Source: Candidatus Saccharimonadota bacterium
Lineage (GTDB): Bacteria; Patescibacteriota; Saccharimonadia; Saccharimonadales; UBA4665
Length of the DNA: 64,000 nt
Direction: 5' to 3'
Assembly: GCA_002746885.1 (NCBI GenBank)
Contig: PDRS01000005.1
Span: forward strand, 351,648 to 415,647
The notes beneath the pieces are model-generated. The model was not told the DNA's origin. It worked only from the letters and a program-made list of their open reading frames with translations, and did no database searches. A program made the translations under genes and the position numbers. This document shows positions 20,478-30,200 of the stretch, one piece after another (within the stretch, counting starts at the first letter, position 1; every line of letters begins with the position of its first letter).

Positions 20478-22850
20478 ATGGCAAAAACCGCAAAAAATCT
20501 CGTTATCGTAGAAAGTCCGGCCAAAGCAAAAACCATCGAGCAGTACCTCGGCAGTGACTTCACGGTACTGAGCAGCGTCGGACATATTCGCGCCATACCA
20601 AAAAAGACCAAAGACGGCACTCCCCCCGTGGATATTCCAAACGGATTTGCAACCACATACGAAGTAGATCCAGAAAAGAAAAAGATCATCGCCGAACTCA
20701 AACGAGCCGTGAAAGCGGCCGAAACCGTTTGGCTCGCTACCGACGAAGACCGCGAAGGCGAAGCTATTGCCTGGCATCTCTGCGAAGTGCTGGGGCTTGA
20801 CGCAGACAAAACCAAGCGAATTGTCTTTCACGAAATAACCAAAAACGCTATCTCTGAAGCCATAGAACATCCGCGCACAGTCGACATGCAGCTCGTGCAA
20901 GCGCAGCAGGCGCGGCAAATCCTCGACCGTATCGTCGGGTTTGAGCTCAGCCCTGTAGTATGGCAAAAAGTTCCGGGCGGCAAAAGTGCTGGACGCGTGC
21001 AAAGCCCCGCCGTAAAACTACTCGTCGAACGCGAGCGCGAAATTCAGGCGTTTGCCGGCAGCGCACAATTTAAACTAACGGCTGAGTTTACCCACGCTAG
21101 CGACACCTTTTCCGCCGAACTGCCGCGGCGGTTTGACGCCGAACAAACAGCCCATGACTTTCTCGAAACGCTTGCAGACGCAACGTTCTCAGCCGCCAAT
21201 GTTTCAAAATCACCCGGCACACGTAACCCCAGCGCTCCGTTTACCACAAGCACGCTTCAGCAAGAGGCGAATGCGAAGCTCGGTTTCGGCAGCCGCGCCA
21301 CCATGGCAGCCGCCCAAAAACTCTACCAGTCCGGAAAAATCACCTACATGCGAACCGACTCAATGAACATAAGCAAACAAGCTGTTGCTTCGGCGGCCAG
21401 CTACATCGAAAAAACGTACGGCAAAGACTACGTCCAGGTCCGCACATTCCGGACGAAAGCAAAAGGCGCTCAGGAGGCCCACGAAGCCATTCGACCCACC
21501 AATATGGCTCTTGAGGTGGCGAGCAGCAACTCGAGCGACCAAAAGCTCTACGACCTTATCCGCCGCCGCACGCTCGCCTCGCAAATGGCGGCAGCGCGTC
21601 TAGAAAAAACCACCATCACCATTAGCGCCGAAGATTCAAAACTAGAACATCGCATGGAAACGAAAGCGCCAGCGCCCGCCTTTGAAGCTAAAGGCGAAGT
21701 CATTACATTTGACGGCTTTTTGAAAGTGTACGGCCGCAACAAAGAAGACGCCACGCTACCGCCGCTTACCTCTGGCGACAAACTACAATTGACAACTGCC
21801 AGCGCCCGCCAAGTGTTTGCCCGTCCGCCCGCTCGCTACACCGAAGGTTCGCTCGTGAAAAAACTCGAAGAGCTCGGCATTGGCCGCCCGAGCACCTACG
21901 CAACCATCATTGGCACTATACAAACGCGAGGCTACGTTGAACGAGGCGATTCCGAAGGACGTCCGCGAGACGTTATTCAGCTCACACTCGACCCACGTGC
22001 CACCGACAGCAAACAGCGCATCACGAGAGAAACGGTCACCGAAAACACCGGTGCAACAAAAGGCAAGCTCGTGCCCACGCCGAGCGGTCAGCTTATCGCC
22101 GACTTTCTCAGCCAGTACTTTGAGCCAGTCATTGACTACGGCTTTACCGCCAAAGTCGAAGAAGAATTCGACGATATCGCCGAAGCAAAACTCCCGCGGA
22201 ACACCATGCTCACGCATTTTTACGAGCCGTTTCACGCCCTGGTTGCCAAAAGCGGCAGCATAGACCGCGCTAGTGTCGCGCAGGCCAGGGAAGTCGGTCG
22301 CGACCCGAAAAGCGGCAAACCTATCATTGCAAAATTTGGACGATTTGGCCCTTATCTTCAGCTCGGCGTCGGCGGCGAGGGCGCAGAAAAACCGCAAAAT
22401 GCGCCATTACCCCGAAATACGTCTGTTGAAAGTGTCACGCTGGAAGAAGCCCTCAAAGCGTTTGAGCTACCCCGCCTCGTTGGTCAAACCGAAGACGGGC
22501 AAGACATAAAGGCAAACATCGGTCGCTTTGGGCCATATATACAAATAGGGAAACTTTTCGTCAGTATCAAACCGCACGACCCGCACGATATAGACCTTGC
22601 CACCGCCCGCACACTCTACGCCGAAAAACTACGCAGCGAAGCCGAAAAAAACATTACGAACTTCGGCGATGGCGTACGAGTCCTGAAGGGCAGGTGGGGA
22701 CCATACGTCACTGACGGCAAAAAAAACGCCAAGATCGCCAAAGATACCGACCCCGCGAGCATCACCCACGAACAAGCGCTCAAACTCTTAGCTGATGCTC
22801 CTGCCGCAAAAAAGCGCCCCCCATTCCGCCGCAAAAAATCTACTCGATAG
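20478..22850 (+). CDS. topA: DNA topoisomerase I
   Basis: LVIVESPAKAKTIEQYLGSDFTVLSSVGHIRAIPKK...ATDEDREGEAIAWHL...ITYMRTDS. Confidence 0.97.
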   Translation: MAKTAKNLVIVESPAKAKTIEQYLGSDFTVLSSVGHIRAIPKKTKDGTPPVDIPNGFATTYEVDPEKKKIIAELKRAVKAAETVWLATDEDREGEAIAWHLCEVLGLDADKTKRIVFHEITKNAISEAIEHPRTVDMQLVQAQQARQILDRIVGFELSPVVWQKVPGGKSAGRVQSPAVKLLVEREREIQAFAGSAQFKLTAEFTHASDTFSAELPRRFDAEQTAHDFLETLADATFSAANVSKSPGTRNPSAPFTTSTLQQEANAKLGFGSRATMAAAQKLYQSGKITYMRTDSMNISKQAVASAASYIEKTYGKDYVQVRTFRTKAKGAQEAHEAIRPTNMALEVASSNSSDQKLYDLIRRRTLASQMAAARLEKTTITISAEDSKLEHRMETKAPAPAFEAKGEVITFDGFLKVYGRNKEDATLPPLTSGDKLQLTTASARQVFARPPARYTEGSLVKKLEELGIGRPSTYATIIGTIQTRGYVERGDSEGRPRDVIQLTLDPRATDSKQRITRETVTENTGATKGKLVPTPSGQLIADFLSQYFEPVIDYGFTAKVEEEFDDIAEAKLPRNTMLTHFYEPFHALVAKSGSIDRASVAQAREVGRDPKSGKPIIAKFGRFGPYLQLGVGGEGAEKPQNAPLPRNTSVESVTLEEALKAFELPRLVGQTEDGQDIKANIGRFGPYIQIGKLFVSIKPHDPHDIDLATARTLYAEKLRSEAEKNITNFGDGVRVLKGRWGPYVTDGKKNAKIAKDTDPASITHEQALKLLADAPAAKKRPPFRRKKSTR

Positions 22851-23129
22851 GCAAGAGCTACCGCCCGCTGCACAGCCACAGTTTGCGACAGCATCTCTGC
22901 TCTGCGGCGACACAGCCAAAGCCAGCTACTACAGCCGGCCGCATGGGCGTGAGATCTGCGCATTATCCTCCTCATTTTGTCCACAGGCAAACCATGAGCT
23001 TATTAACTTTTACAACATGGGGTCTGTATGTAAGTCAATTTTTGTGCTACAATAAGTGTTACAAAGGCACTTTGTGAGGTAAGCAGCAACGAAAAGTGGT
23101 GATTTACGAACCAATTTCGTAAAAAGTTG

Positions 23130-23158
23130 TTGACTTTGTATATCAAAAGTTTTATAGT
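23130..23158 (+). promoter_or_regulatory. Promoter upstream of the sigma4/HARE-HTH gene
   Basis: TTGACT-17-TATAGT, then AGAGGT and ATG. Confidence 0.75.
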
Positions 23159-23168
23159 AGAGGTAATC

Positions 23169-24197
23169 ATGACAGAGAACACTGCCATTATCAACACTGA
23201 AGCAATCGCTCAAGACATCCTCGACAGCATTGATCGCGAGCGAGAGCGAGAAATCATCTCCCGACGTTACGGTCTGTTTGACCGCAAGGAAACGCTTGAG
23301 CAAATCGGCGAATTACTTGGCATCACTCGCGAACGCGTCCGCCAGCTTGAAAAGTCCGTTATGACCAAGTTGCGCCAAACAGGCACCGAATTGCCTCACA
23401 TCAGCGATATCCAGTCAACTATCTTGCACTCGCTCGGCGAAGCAGGGGAGACAGCCCGCATAACCGCCCTAGCAGAAAAACTAACCGCCGAAAACACCCG
23501 CACCGACCAATCTCGCTTGGCATTTTTGACCGAGCTATGCCCAGACGTTACTGTTGTCTCAGAAGATGACACATACTTTCAGGCAGCAGGGACGGGCAGT
23601 ATACACAATGTCGTACAGCTGAAAAAAGAAGTCGGCAGCGTCGTAGATGCAATAAAGAAAGCTGGCAAACCTGTCGAGAAGAAAAATCTCGCCAAACTCG
23701 CCGGTTTTGAGTCAAACGATTACGCCGCCGCACTCGCCAGCATCAGCAAACAGCTCGCGACTCTCAACGGCCGCTGGGGTCTCGTCCGATGGCCAACCGT
23801 CAACCCAAAGAACATTCGCGACAAAATCTACGTTATTCTCAGCGAACATAAGAAGCACATGCACTTCAACGAAATCGCCGAAGCTATCAAAGCCAGCGAC
23901 TTCAAGCGCAAAGACGTCACCACTCAAGCCATACACAATGAACTCATCAAGGACAAGCGCTTCGTTTTGATTGGTCGCGGTCTCTACGCCCTGAAAGAGT
24001 GGGGCTATCAGAAGGGCACTGTTGCAGACATCATCAGCGAGGTCCTGCGCGAAGCCAAAGAACCGCTACACCGTGACGAAATCGTCCAGCGCGTCCTGAA
24101 AAGCCGTTTCGTGAAGGAAACTACCATTCTTCTAAATCTCCAGAGCAAACCCCAGTTCAAACGCGTCGCCAAAGCCACCTACGAACTCAGCGAATAG
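23169..24197 (+). CDS. Sigma-70 region 4-like HTH fused to HARE-HTH (RpoE-delta-like) winged-helix repeats
   Basis: REIISRRYGLFDRKETLEQIGELLGITRERVRQLEKSVMTKLR; later KIYVILSEHKKHMHFNEIAEAIKA and LREAKEPLHRDEIVQRVLKS. No sigma region 2. Confidence 0.85.
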   Translation: MTENTAIINTEAIAQDILDSIDREREREIISRRYGLFDRKETLEQIGELLGITRERVRQLEKSVMTKLRQTGTELPHISDIQSTILHSLGEAGETARITALAEKLTAENTRTDQSRLAFLTELCPDVTVVSEDDTYFQAAGTGSIHNVVQLKKEVGSVVDAIKKAGKPVEKKNLAKLAGFESNDYAAALASISKQLATLNGRWGLVRWPTVNPKNIRDKIYVILSEHKKHMHFNEIAEAIKASDFKRKDVTTQAIHNELIKDKRFVLIGRGLYALKEWGYQKGTVADIISEVLREAKEPLHRDEIVQRVLKSRFVKETTILLNLQSKPQFKRVAKATYELSE

Positions 24198-24206
24198 GAT
24201 CTTCTC

Positions 24207-24989
24207 TTGCCACGCACCTTTCCTCTGGAAGAAATGCCCAGTGAGCTTTTTGACGACCTAACCGGTCCCGCAGGGCTAAGATATGCAAAGAGCCTCTTAG
24301 ACCTGTATGATCCCTCCGAGCCAAGCTGCTTTCAAGTCACTGAAGCAGGGGTGGCCACTACGCCCAGACCACTAGCTCACGTCGACGCTTCATTTCCGGC
24401 ACAGATGAGAGACGCCATGAAAGCAAACGTGCTCAAGCCTGGCTGCTTAGTACTTCCCACCGCACGCAGTGCAATACCTTGCGCCGATGCTGTACGCGGA
24501 TTTGCTACCGAAACAAACATACATGACCTATCCTACGGTCATGTAGATCCACGCGGTAATTCTGATAATTCTCCTCAAGAAACCGAGCGACTAGCCGAAG
24601 TATTTCGCACCAAAAAGCCAGAAACGGTTTTAGTTATCGACGAATTCACCGTTAGAGGGGAGACGGCCGCAACAGCTGTTGCTATAGCACTTGATGGGTT
24701 AAAAGCTGCAACCAAATCCGCCACACCCGTCGGCTTAATAACTGGTCTCTGGTATAGCGTACTCGCCCCTCCACGCTATAATGCTGCAGACCTTTTCGAC
24801 AAACCTGAGTTCGACGGCGGCAATTATATAGACTACGAGAACGTTACGCTGGAACCTTTAGCGCCATACATGCTAAAAGCGGGACAGATAGCAGCAAACA
24901 TGCTGAAGATCGATTTTTCTTCGCGCAATGCAATACGTCAATACACCCTAAAAGAACTCACCGTACCGCCACGCTCAGTTCAGTCGTAG
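24207..24989 (+). CDS. Hypothetical protein, possibly phosphoribosyltransferase-like
   Basis: ETVLVIDEFTVRGETAATAVAIAL loosely resembles a PRPP-binding loop; TTG start. Confidence 0.5.
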   Translation: MPRTFPLEEMPSELFDDLTGPAGLRYAKSLLDLYDPSEPSCFQVTEAGVATTPRPLAHVDASFPAQMRDAMKANVLKPGCLVLPTARSAIPCADAVRGFATETNIHDLSYGHVDPRGNSDNSPQETERLAEVFRTKKPETVLVIDEFTVRGETAATAVAIALDGLKAATKSATPVGLITGLWYSVLAPPRYNAADLFDKPEFDGGNYIDYENVTLEPLAPYMLKAGQIAANMLKIDFSSRNAIRQYTLKELTVPPRSVQS

Positions 24990-25211
24990 CGTCTCTGTGC
25001 AGAGCGATGTCTACCATTACCATTTATGTACAAAATACGAACAAAAGATATGTGGTTTCGGTAGAGCAAGTGCAGGCTGCAAGGCGGCCGCATTCGCACA
25101 AACAGCGCGGGGGCGGGGCAATGCACTTATACGAAAACGCGCGCCGTAGACAAACCGCGAAAAACTAGGCAAAAAGACAGGCAAGGTGAATGGAAAACGA
25201 ACAATGATGAT

Positions 25212-25239
25212 ATGTCGCACAATGTATATTTTGCGACGT
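25212..25239. other. dif: dif-like XerC/XerD recombination site
   Basis: ATGTCGCACAATGTATATTTTGCGACGT: 18/28 identical by hand alignment to E. coli dif as I recall it (GGTGCGCATAATGTATATTATGTTAAAT), central TGTATA exact, arms GTCGCA/TGCGAC inverted. Confidence 0.6.
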
Positions 25240-25710
25240 TAATATTGGTTTTTATCATGATTCGCCATACCCCCCGAAACGGGGGAGTTCTAGCACGGAC
25301 AGCCCGTTACTGCTAATAACTCGCTCCAGAACGAGCTGTGGCGTTCGTTTCTCGTAACAACCCTGGGCTAGCCTTATACGCAAGCCGTGTACTCGCGACA
25401 CACCGTCGCACGCCACATGCATAGTGTTTGCTTTTTTGTCTTTACGCTACTGTGATATACTTTTTGCGTTGTACCAGAAGACTTTTCCACATGTGTATTG
25501 TGAAAATATTTGCTTTTTTGCGTAATTGACTTTTTCGTATAGTATTCCCCTACTTTTCTATCTGACTTCCCTATTTTTATTTGACATTTAGTTTTTTAGA
25601 CGTTTTTATATAGTTTTTTTCTCATTATTCGCAAAGACCGAACATTTTACGAACTACAATAGGGTAGCGTCAGGGGAAGTCCTATGCCCCGCTACCGCCG
25701 CTTAACAGCG

Positions 25711-26619
25711 CTACTTATAGTAAACTTTGCCGAGCGCACGCAGGTCGAGATACTCGGCCGGTGCTTGCGCCCCAAGCTGCTGCAAAACAGCCACCGCTCC
25801 CCCGCTCTGCGTCAGCGCATCTGCCTGAAGATTAAACCGCACATAGTATTGTTTGCCAACAAGCCATACGCGCAGCTCATAGGGCGCTTCTGCAGGTAGT
25901 TCCAGCCTATCAACCGCCATGTTATGCTGCGTTAGCTGAAACACAACCGTTTTCGCAAATGCAACGGTAGACGCTGGCAAAAACTGCTTACCCGCCTCTG
26001 GTCGACGTGCGCTCGTTTCACGTAACTTTACCAACTCAGCCGGCGGGACAGCTACCCTCGCAAGCACGTAGCCGCCGTTAGACAACGTATAAAAACCAGT
26101 TGATGACTGCAGGACGAAAAGCGTTGGCGCCGGCCTCACATGCACAACCGGCCGATTACCCACCAGAGGAACACTCACTACTGCACTGGAAAGCTCCGGA
26201 AACTGCGCCTGAAGATTACTCGCAATACCTTTTGTGTTGAGCGTTATTTTATTGCGGTTCAGCAAGCTACTCTTGAGCGCTGCATCTGCAGCATATGCAT
26301 AGTCATCAACCGGCAAAGCGAGCGACTGTTGGTTTTCGGCTACGACGATTTTGCTGTGCGGAGACACCGCTAGGACTTTGACTGCGCAAACGAGCCCCAC
26401 GAGAAGATACACCCCAAGCAGCACGTTGTGTAGTAGCGATTGACGCCGCCCGCCGCCAGACGCCTCGGCACCGCCGCTCAGCCGCTCTCTGCCAGTAAGC
26501 GGCACACTCGACTGGCGAACATTGTAGTACGTGTACACTGGTGTTGCGCCCTGTCTTTGCGGCCGATCGCGACCAGGCACAAGCGGCTGCGATGCTTTTT
26601 TTGTACGGCCCCACCTCAT
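25711..26619 (-). CDS. ftsQ: FtsQ-like cell division protein (POTRA)
   Basis: Single TM then LNRNKITLNTKGIASNLQAQFPELSSAVVSVPLVGNRPVVHVRPAPTLFVLQ; last gene of the dcw cluster. Confidence 0.7.
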   Translation of the reverse strand: MRWGRTKKASQPLVPGRDRPQRQGATPVYTYYNVRQSSVPLTGRERLSGGAEASGGGRRQSLLHNVLLGVYLLVGLVCAVKVLAVSPHSKIVVAENQQSLALPVDDYAYAADAALKSSLLNRNKITLNTKGIASNLQAQFPELSSAVVSVPLVGNRPVVHVRPAPTLFVLQSSTGFYTLSNGGYVLARVAVPPAELVKLRETSARRPEAGKQFLPASTVAFAKTVVFQLTQHNMAVDRLELPAEAPYELRVWLVGKQYYVRFNLQADALTQSGGAVAVLQQLGAQAPAEYLDLRALGKVYYK

Positions 26620-26623
26620 GGCA

Positions 26624-27784
26624 TTACGTACCCTGCCCTGTTTTTCGTATAAGCTCAGCGAGCTCGGATGCGGCATGCGGATGGGCAAGCCGCGCAATTG
26701 CTCGAGAAAGCTTCGCGCGTTTATCTGCGTTTTGCAGCAGTTCAGCAAGCGTACGCCCTAACCGCTCTGGCTGTTCTGCCTGATCTTCGGTTAGCTCCAC
26801 CACTGCGCCCTGTTGCGCCAAACTGTGGCTATTTTTCACATTCCAGCTCAACTGCTTCGAAGGCACGAGCAGGCACGCCTTCCGCTGAAGAGCAAACTCG
26901 GCGATACTGCTCATGCCGCCGCGCCCCACGACGACGTCGGCCGCTCCAGAGTAGCGATACAGATCAGCCTCAAAAGCGTGCACCCGTACACGAGCTTGCG
27001 CCTTACCAAGTTTGAGCTTTTCGTAAGCCTGGCGCGTTTCCGCCTCCAGCTCGCGGCCAGTGAAATGAAAAATAACCAAATTTGGCAACGTTGCCAGCAG
27101 GTAGCGTGCGTTTGCTACCATCGCTTCATTCAACATCCGCGCGCCGTTTCCGCCGCCTGTCACTAGGAGAACTTCATCATATGCGTCGACCTGAAGTTCT
27201 TGTTTGTACCGCTGCTGTATCGCGGCGGTAACCGGCCGATGCTTATGCCCCGTCGGCATACCAACTTCCACAATAGTTTCTTTCGGATACGGATACAATG
27301 CGGCTGGCAAAGCCACCGCATGCACTGCTGCCCAGCGAGCAATAATGCGATTCGCGAGACTCGGCAGACTATCGGCATCGTGCGTAATATACGGTACGCC
27401 CCGCAGTTTCGCCGCAAGTGCCACCGGCACACTTACATACCCGCCGCGGCTAAAAACCACAGCCGGTTTCAATCGCCCCAGCAAACGATAGCTCTCCACT
27501 ATGCCGCATAGCGTCCGAAATACGTCCCGTACATTGAGCGCCTGAGTTTTTAGATCGAGCAGCTGACGCCAACCTTCCTCGCTATAACGGCGGAGTTTGC
27601 CAGCCGAAACTGTTTCAACGCTATCGATGGCATCGTTTTGGCGAACAACATCCAGCAAGCCGTCATTCTTTTGCCCGATGTACGTCAAACGGCTTTTGGG
27701 CGATTGCTGCTTTAGTTCATGCGCGACGGCTAGCACCGGGGCGATATGCCCTCCCGACCCGCCGCCTGTCAGTACTATATTCAT
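26624..27784 (-). CDS. murG: UDP-GlcNAc--lipid II transferase MurG
   Basis: MNIVLTGGGSGGHIAPVLAVAHEL...GGYVSVPVALAAKLRGVPYITHD...VTGGGNGARMLNE. Confidence 0.96.
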   Translation of the reverse strand: MNIVLTGGGSGGHIAPVLAVAHELKQQSPKSRLTYIGQKNDGLLDVVRQNDAIDSVETVSAGKLRRYSEEGWRQLLDLKTQALNVRDVFRTLCGIVESYRLLGRLKPAVVFSRGGYVSVPVALAAKLRGVPYITHDADSLPSLANRIIARWAAVHAVALPAALYPYPKETIVEVGMPTGHKHRPVTAAIQQRYKQELQVDAYDEVLLVTGGGNGARMLNEAMVANARYLLATLPNLVIFHFTGRELEAETRQAYEKLKLGKAQARVRVHAFEADLYRYSGAADVVVGRGGMSSIAEFALQRKACLLVPSKQLSWNVKNSHSLAQQGAVVELTEDQAEQPERLGRTLAELLQNADKRAKLSRAIARLAHPHAASELAELIRKTGQGT

Positions 27785-28973
27785 ATGTATTCCTATCTCG
27801 TTGCCTTGTGTTGGTCACGCGCCGCGTCGTAAAACTCGTGTAGTGCGAAACCTGAAACACCAGTCCTAACGCAGCCCCCACGAACAGCACGCTCGTGCCG
27901 CCATAGCTTATCAGCGGCAGCGTGATGCCTTTCAATGGCAACAATCCTATCATAGCACCTATGTTGATAATTGCCTGCGTACTCAGCCACGCCAGCACGC
28001 CCACGACGATGAGCCGGCTAAACATATCAGGGGCGCGTTCAATAATCAACCGTAGCCGCGCAAACAAAGTCAAAAACAACCCGAGCAACACAACAGACCC
28101 AACAAACCCAAATTTTTCCGCGTAAATGGCAAAGATGGAGTCGTTCTGCGCCTCAGGCAAATACCCGTACGCCTGAACGCTTTTGCCAAGTCCGAGTCCT
28201 ATCAAACCGCCCGAACCCACGGCGATCAGCGCTTGGCATGCTTGGTGGCCAATGTCTGTTGAGCAGTTTGATTCGGGGTGAAGAAAGGCCGTAAACCGGT
28301 CTTGTCGGTACGGCGTCATCGCAGTTGCTACCACTGCCAGCAACACAATAGCCATCACGATTATCATAACATGCCGCATAGGCAAACCTGCCACAAACGC
28401 CATGATGGTCGCCATCGCCACAATCACTCCGGCCGACCCCAGATCGCTTTGCACAAAAGCCACCACAAACCCAACCATCGCCATGACGAACATGAGCGGC
28501 TTCAATGTTTTTTGATACTCGCCGATTGTACCTTCGCGAAAACGAGTAGCCAGAAAACCGCTTACAGTGATGAGCAAAGCAAACTTCAGCACTTCCACCG
28601 ACTGCAAGGAAAACGTCCCTAGGCGTATCCAGCGGTGCTGCGGATAAGCCGGAACCGCCGGCGTTGCCAAAGCAATAAGCGTACCTACCACGGCGGCACC
28701 GAGCAGCCACCACTGCCAGCGCTGCCATTGCGCCAGCGGCACCCGCGCCGTTACAAAAAACACCACTACGCTCAGCGCTATCGCCAGCATTTGGTGGGCA
28801 ACAAAATTACCCCCGCGCAACTCTGCCAGCGCTGGACTAATCGAATAAACGACAACTAGCCCCACCGCAAGCAAACAAGCAGCAATAACAAGCAGCCAAT
28901 AATCCGGCCGGTGTTTCCGGGGCGCATCCGCCGCAGGACGCCTGCCAGCAAAGGAAACTGAGCGATCAATCAT
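27717..28973 (-). CDS. ftsW: FtsW/RodA/SpoVE-family peptidoglycan polymerase
   Basis: Multi-TM; PQHRWIRLGTFSLQSVEVLKFALLI; QSDLGSAGVIVAMATIMAFVAG; LPLKGITLPLISYGGTSVLF. Confidence 0.95.
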   Translation of the reverse strand: MIDRSVSFAGRRPAADAPRKHRPDYWLLVIAACLLAVGLVVVYSISPALAELRGGNFVAHQMLAIALSVVVFFVTARVPLAQWQRWQWWLLGAAVVGTLIALATPAVPAYPQHRWIRLGTFSLQSVEVLKFALLITVSGFLATRFREGTIGEYQKTLKPLMFVMAMVGFVVAFVQSDLGSAGVIVAMATIMAFVAGLPMRHVMIIVMAIVLLAVVATAMTPYRQDRFTAFLHPESNCSTDIGHQACQALIAVGSGGLIGLGLGKSVQAYGYLPEAQNDSIFAIYAEKFGFVGSVVLLGLFLTLFARLRLIIERAPDMFSRLIVVGVLAWLSTQAIINIGAMIGLLPLKGITLPLISYGGTSVLFVGAALGLVFQVSHYTSFTTRRVTNTRQRDRNTYEYSTDRRRVGRAYRPGASRRA

Positions 28974-29079
28974 ACCGCCGCCTAGCTACCGCCGCGGCTT
29001 CACGCACAGCCCGCCCGAACGCGATCTGGTTTTGAATATCCCTGCGTACAATGTTTGTCATTATAATTACCCGCGCTTC

Positions 29080-30129
29080 CTAGCCGTAGCGGCCCATGAC
29101 GAAGATCGCCAGCCCAATAAGCGCTGCGACCTGGCCAATCACCCAAAACCGCATGGTCACTTTTGCTTCTGGCCAGCCAATTGCCTCAAAATGATGGTGG
29201 ATCGGCGATATCCGAAACAACTTTTTGCCGCCGCGGAGCTTTTTCGAAGCAATCTGCAAAATGACCGAACCAGCTTCCGCGACAAAAACCAAGCCAATCA
29301 CTGGCAAAAGAAGCACCGTGTCGGTATACATCGCAACCACGCCCAGCGCCGTTCCCAGCGCAAATGAACCGACGTCGCCCATAAAAAATCGCGCTGGAAA
29401 AACATTGAACCACGTGTAACTCATAAGTGCTCCGACCACAGTCGCGCAAAAACCAGCTATGCCGTATTTCTGCTCCAGCAGCGCTATCACGGTATAGGCC
29501 GCAAAAGCAATAGTCGCCAAGCCGCCCGCTAGCCCATCGAGTCCATCGCTAATGTTGACCGCATTGGCCGTTGCCACAACCACCAATGTAAAGAGCGGGA
29601 TAATCCACCAACCAAGCACTATCGAATGATCAAATCCTGGCAGTTGCATGCCATCAAAACCAAGCTTGTAGTAAAAATACCAGCCGCCCAGTGCCGCCAC
29701 CGAAGTTATGAGCAGGAACTTCAGCTTCGAAGGCAATCCAGCTTTCCCTGTACCATCTCCGCGCAAGTTTATGACGTCATCAATCAGCCCAATCAACGCC
29801 GCACCCACAAAAGCCGTGAGCGGCAACCATGTTTCAGCGCGCGACCAGTTGGCGCTCAACGTCAAAAGCGCCACTGTCACAATAAAAACAACCCCCGCCA
29901 TAGTTGGTATGTGCCGCTTATGCTTTTCACCGTGCAACTTCATAAACATCGTTGCTTTTGTGCCCGTCAGCGTTTCGGTTCGCGGTTTTTTCCATAACTG
30001 CCAGCGGTAAGCAACAGTCGTATAGAGCGGCGTCAGTGCCATCGACAGCAAAAACCCACCCATACCAAGTAACACAATCTTTAGCAGACTAGACCCCTGC
30101 AGCGTCACCGAGAGTAATTGAGTATCCAT
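29080..30129 (-). CDS. mraY: Phospho-N-acetylmuramoyl-pentapeptide-transferase MraY
   Basis: HIPTMAGVVFI; NAVNISDGLDGLAGG; FMGDVGSFALG; SPIHHHFEAIGWPEAKVTMRFW. Confidence 0.96.
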   Translation of the reverse strand: MDTQLLSVTLQGSSLLKIVLLGMGGFLLSMALTPLYTTVAYRWQLWKKPRTETLTGTKATMFMKLHGEKHKRHIPTMAGVVFIVTVALLTLSANWSRAETWLPLTAFVGAALIGLIDDVINLRGDGTGKAGLPSKLKFLLITSVAALGGWYFYYKLGFDGMQLPGFDHSIVLGWWIIPLFTLVVVATANAVNISDGLDGLAGGLATIAFAAYTVIALLEQKYGIAGFCATVVGALMSYTWFNVFPARFFMGDVGSFALGTALGVVAMYTDTVLLLPVIGLVFVAEAGSVILQIASKKLRGGKKLFRISPIHHHFEAIGWPEAKVTMRFWVIGQVAALIGLAIFVMGRYG

Positions 30130-30200
30130 GCGTATCCGTTTCTTATTAGTCTTTCTTTTCGTACAGTATAGCGCATCGTCGTGACTTCGGTCATCTTCTG

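Noticed and set aside
25483-25500. TTTTCCACA and TGTGAAAAT near an AT-rich stretch, possible oriC
   Set aside because: Only one or two near-consensus DnaA boxes, no dnaA/dnaN nearby, and genes converge rather than diverge here; a dif-like site 250 bp away favours terminus.
25684-25899. 71-aa ORF antisense to ftsQ
   Set aside because: Opposite to a supported CDS; no independent protein features.
27717-27784. 68-bp ftsW/murG overlap as an anomaly
   Set aside because: Both starts/stops are well supported; modest overlaps are ordinary in compact dcw clusters.
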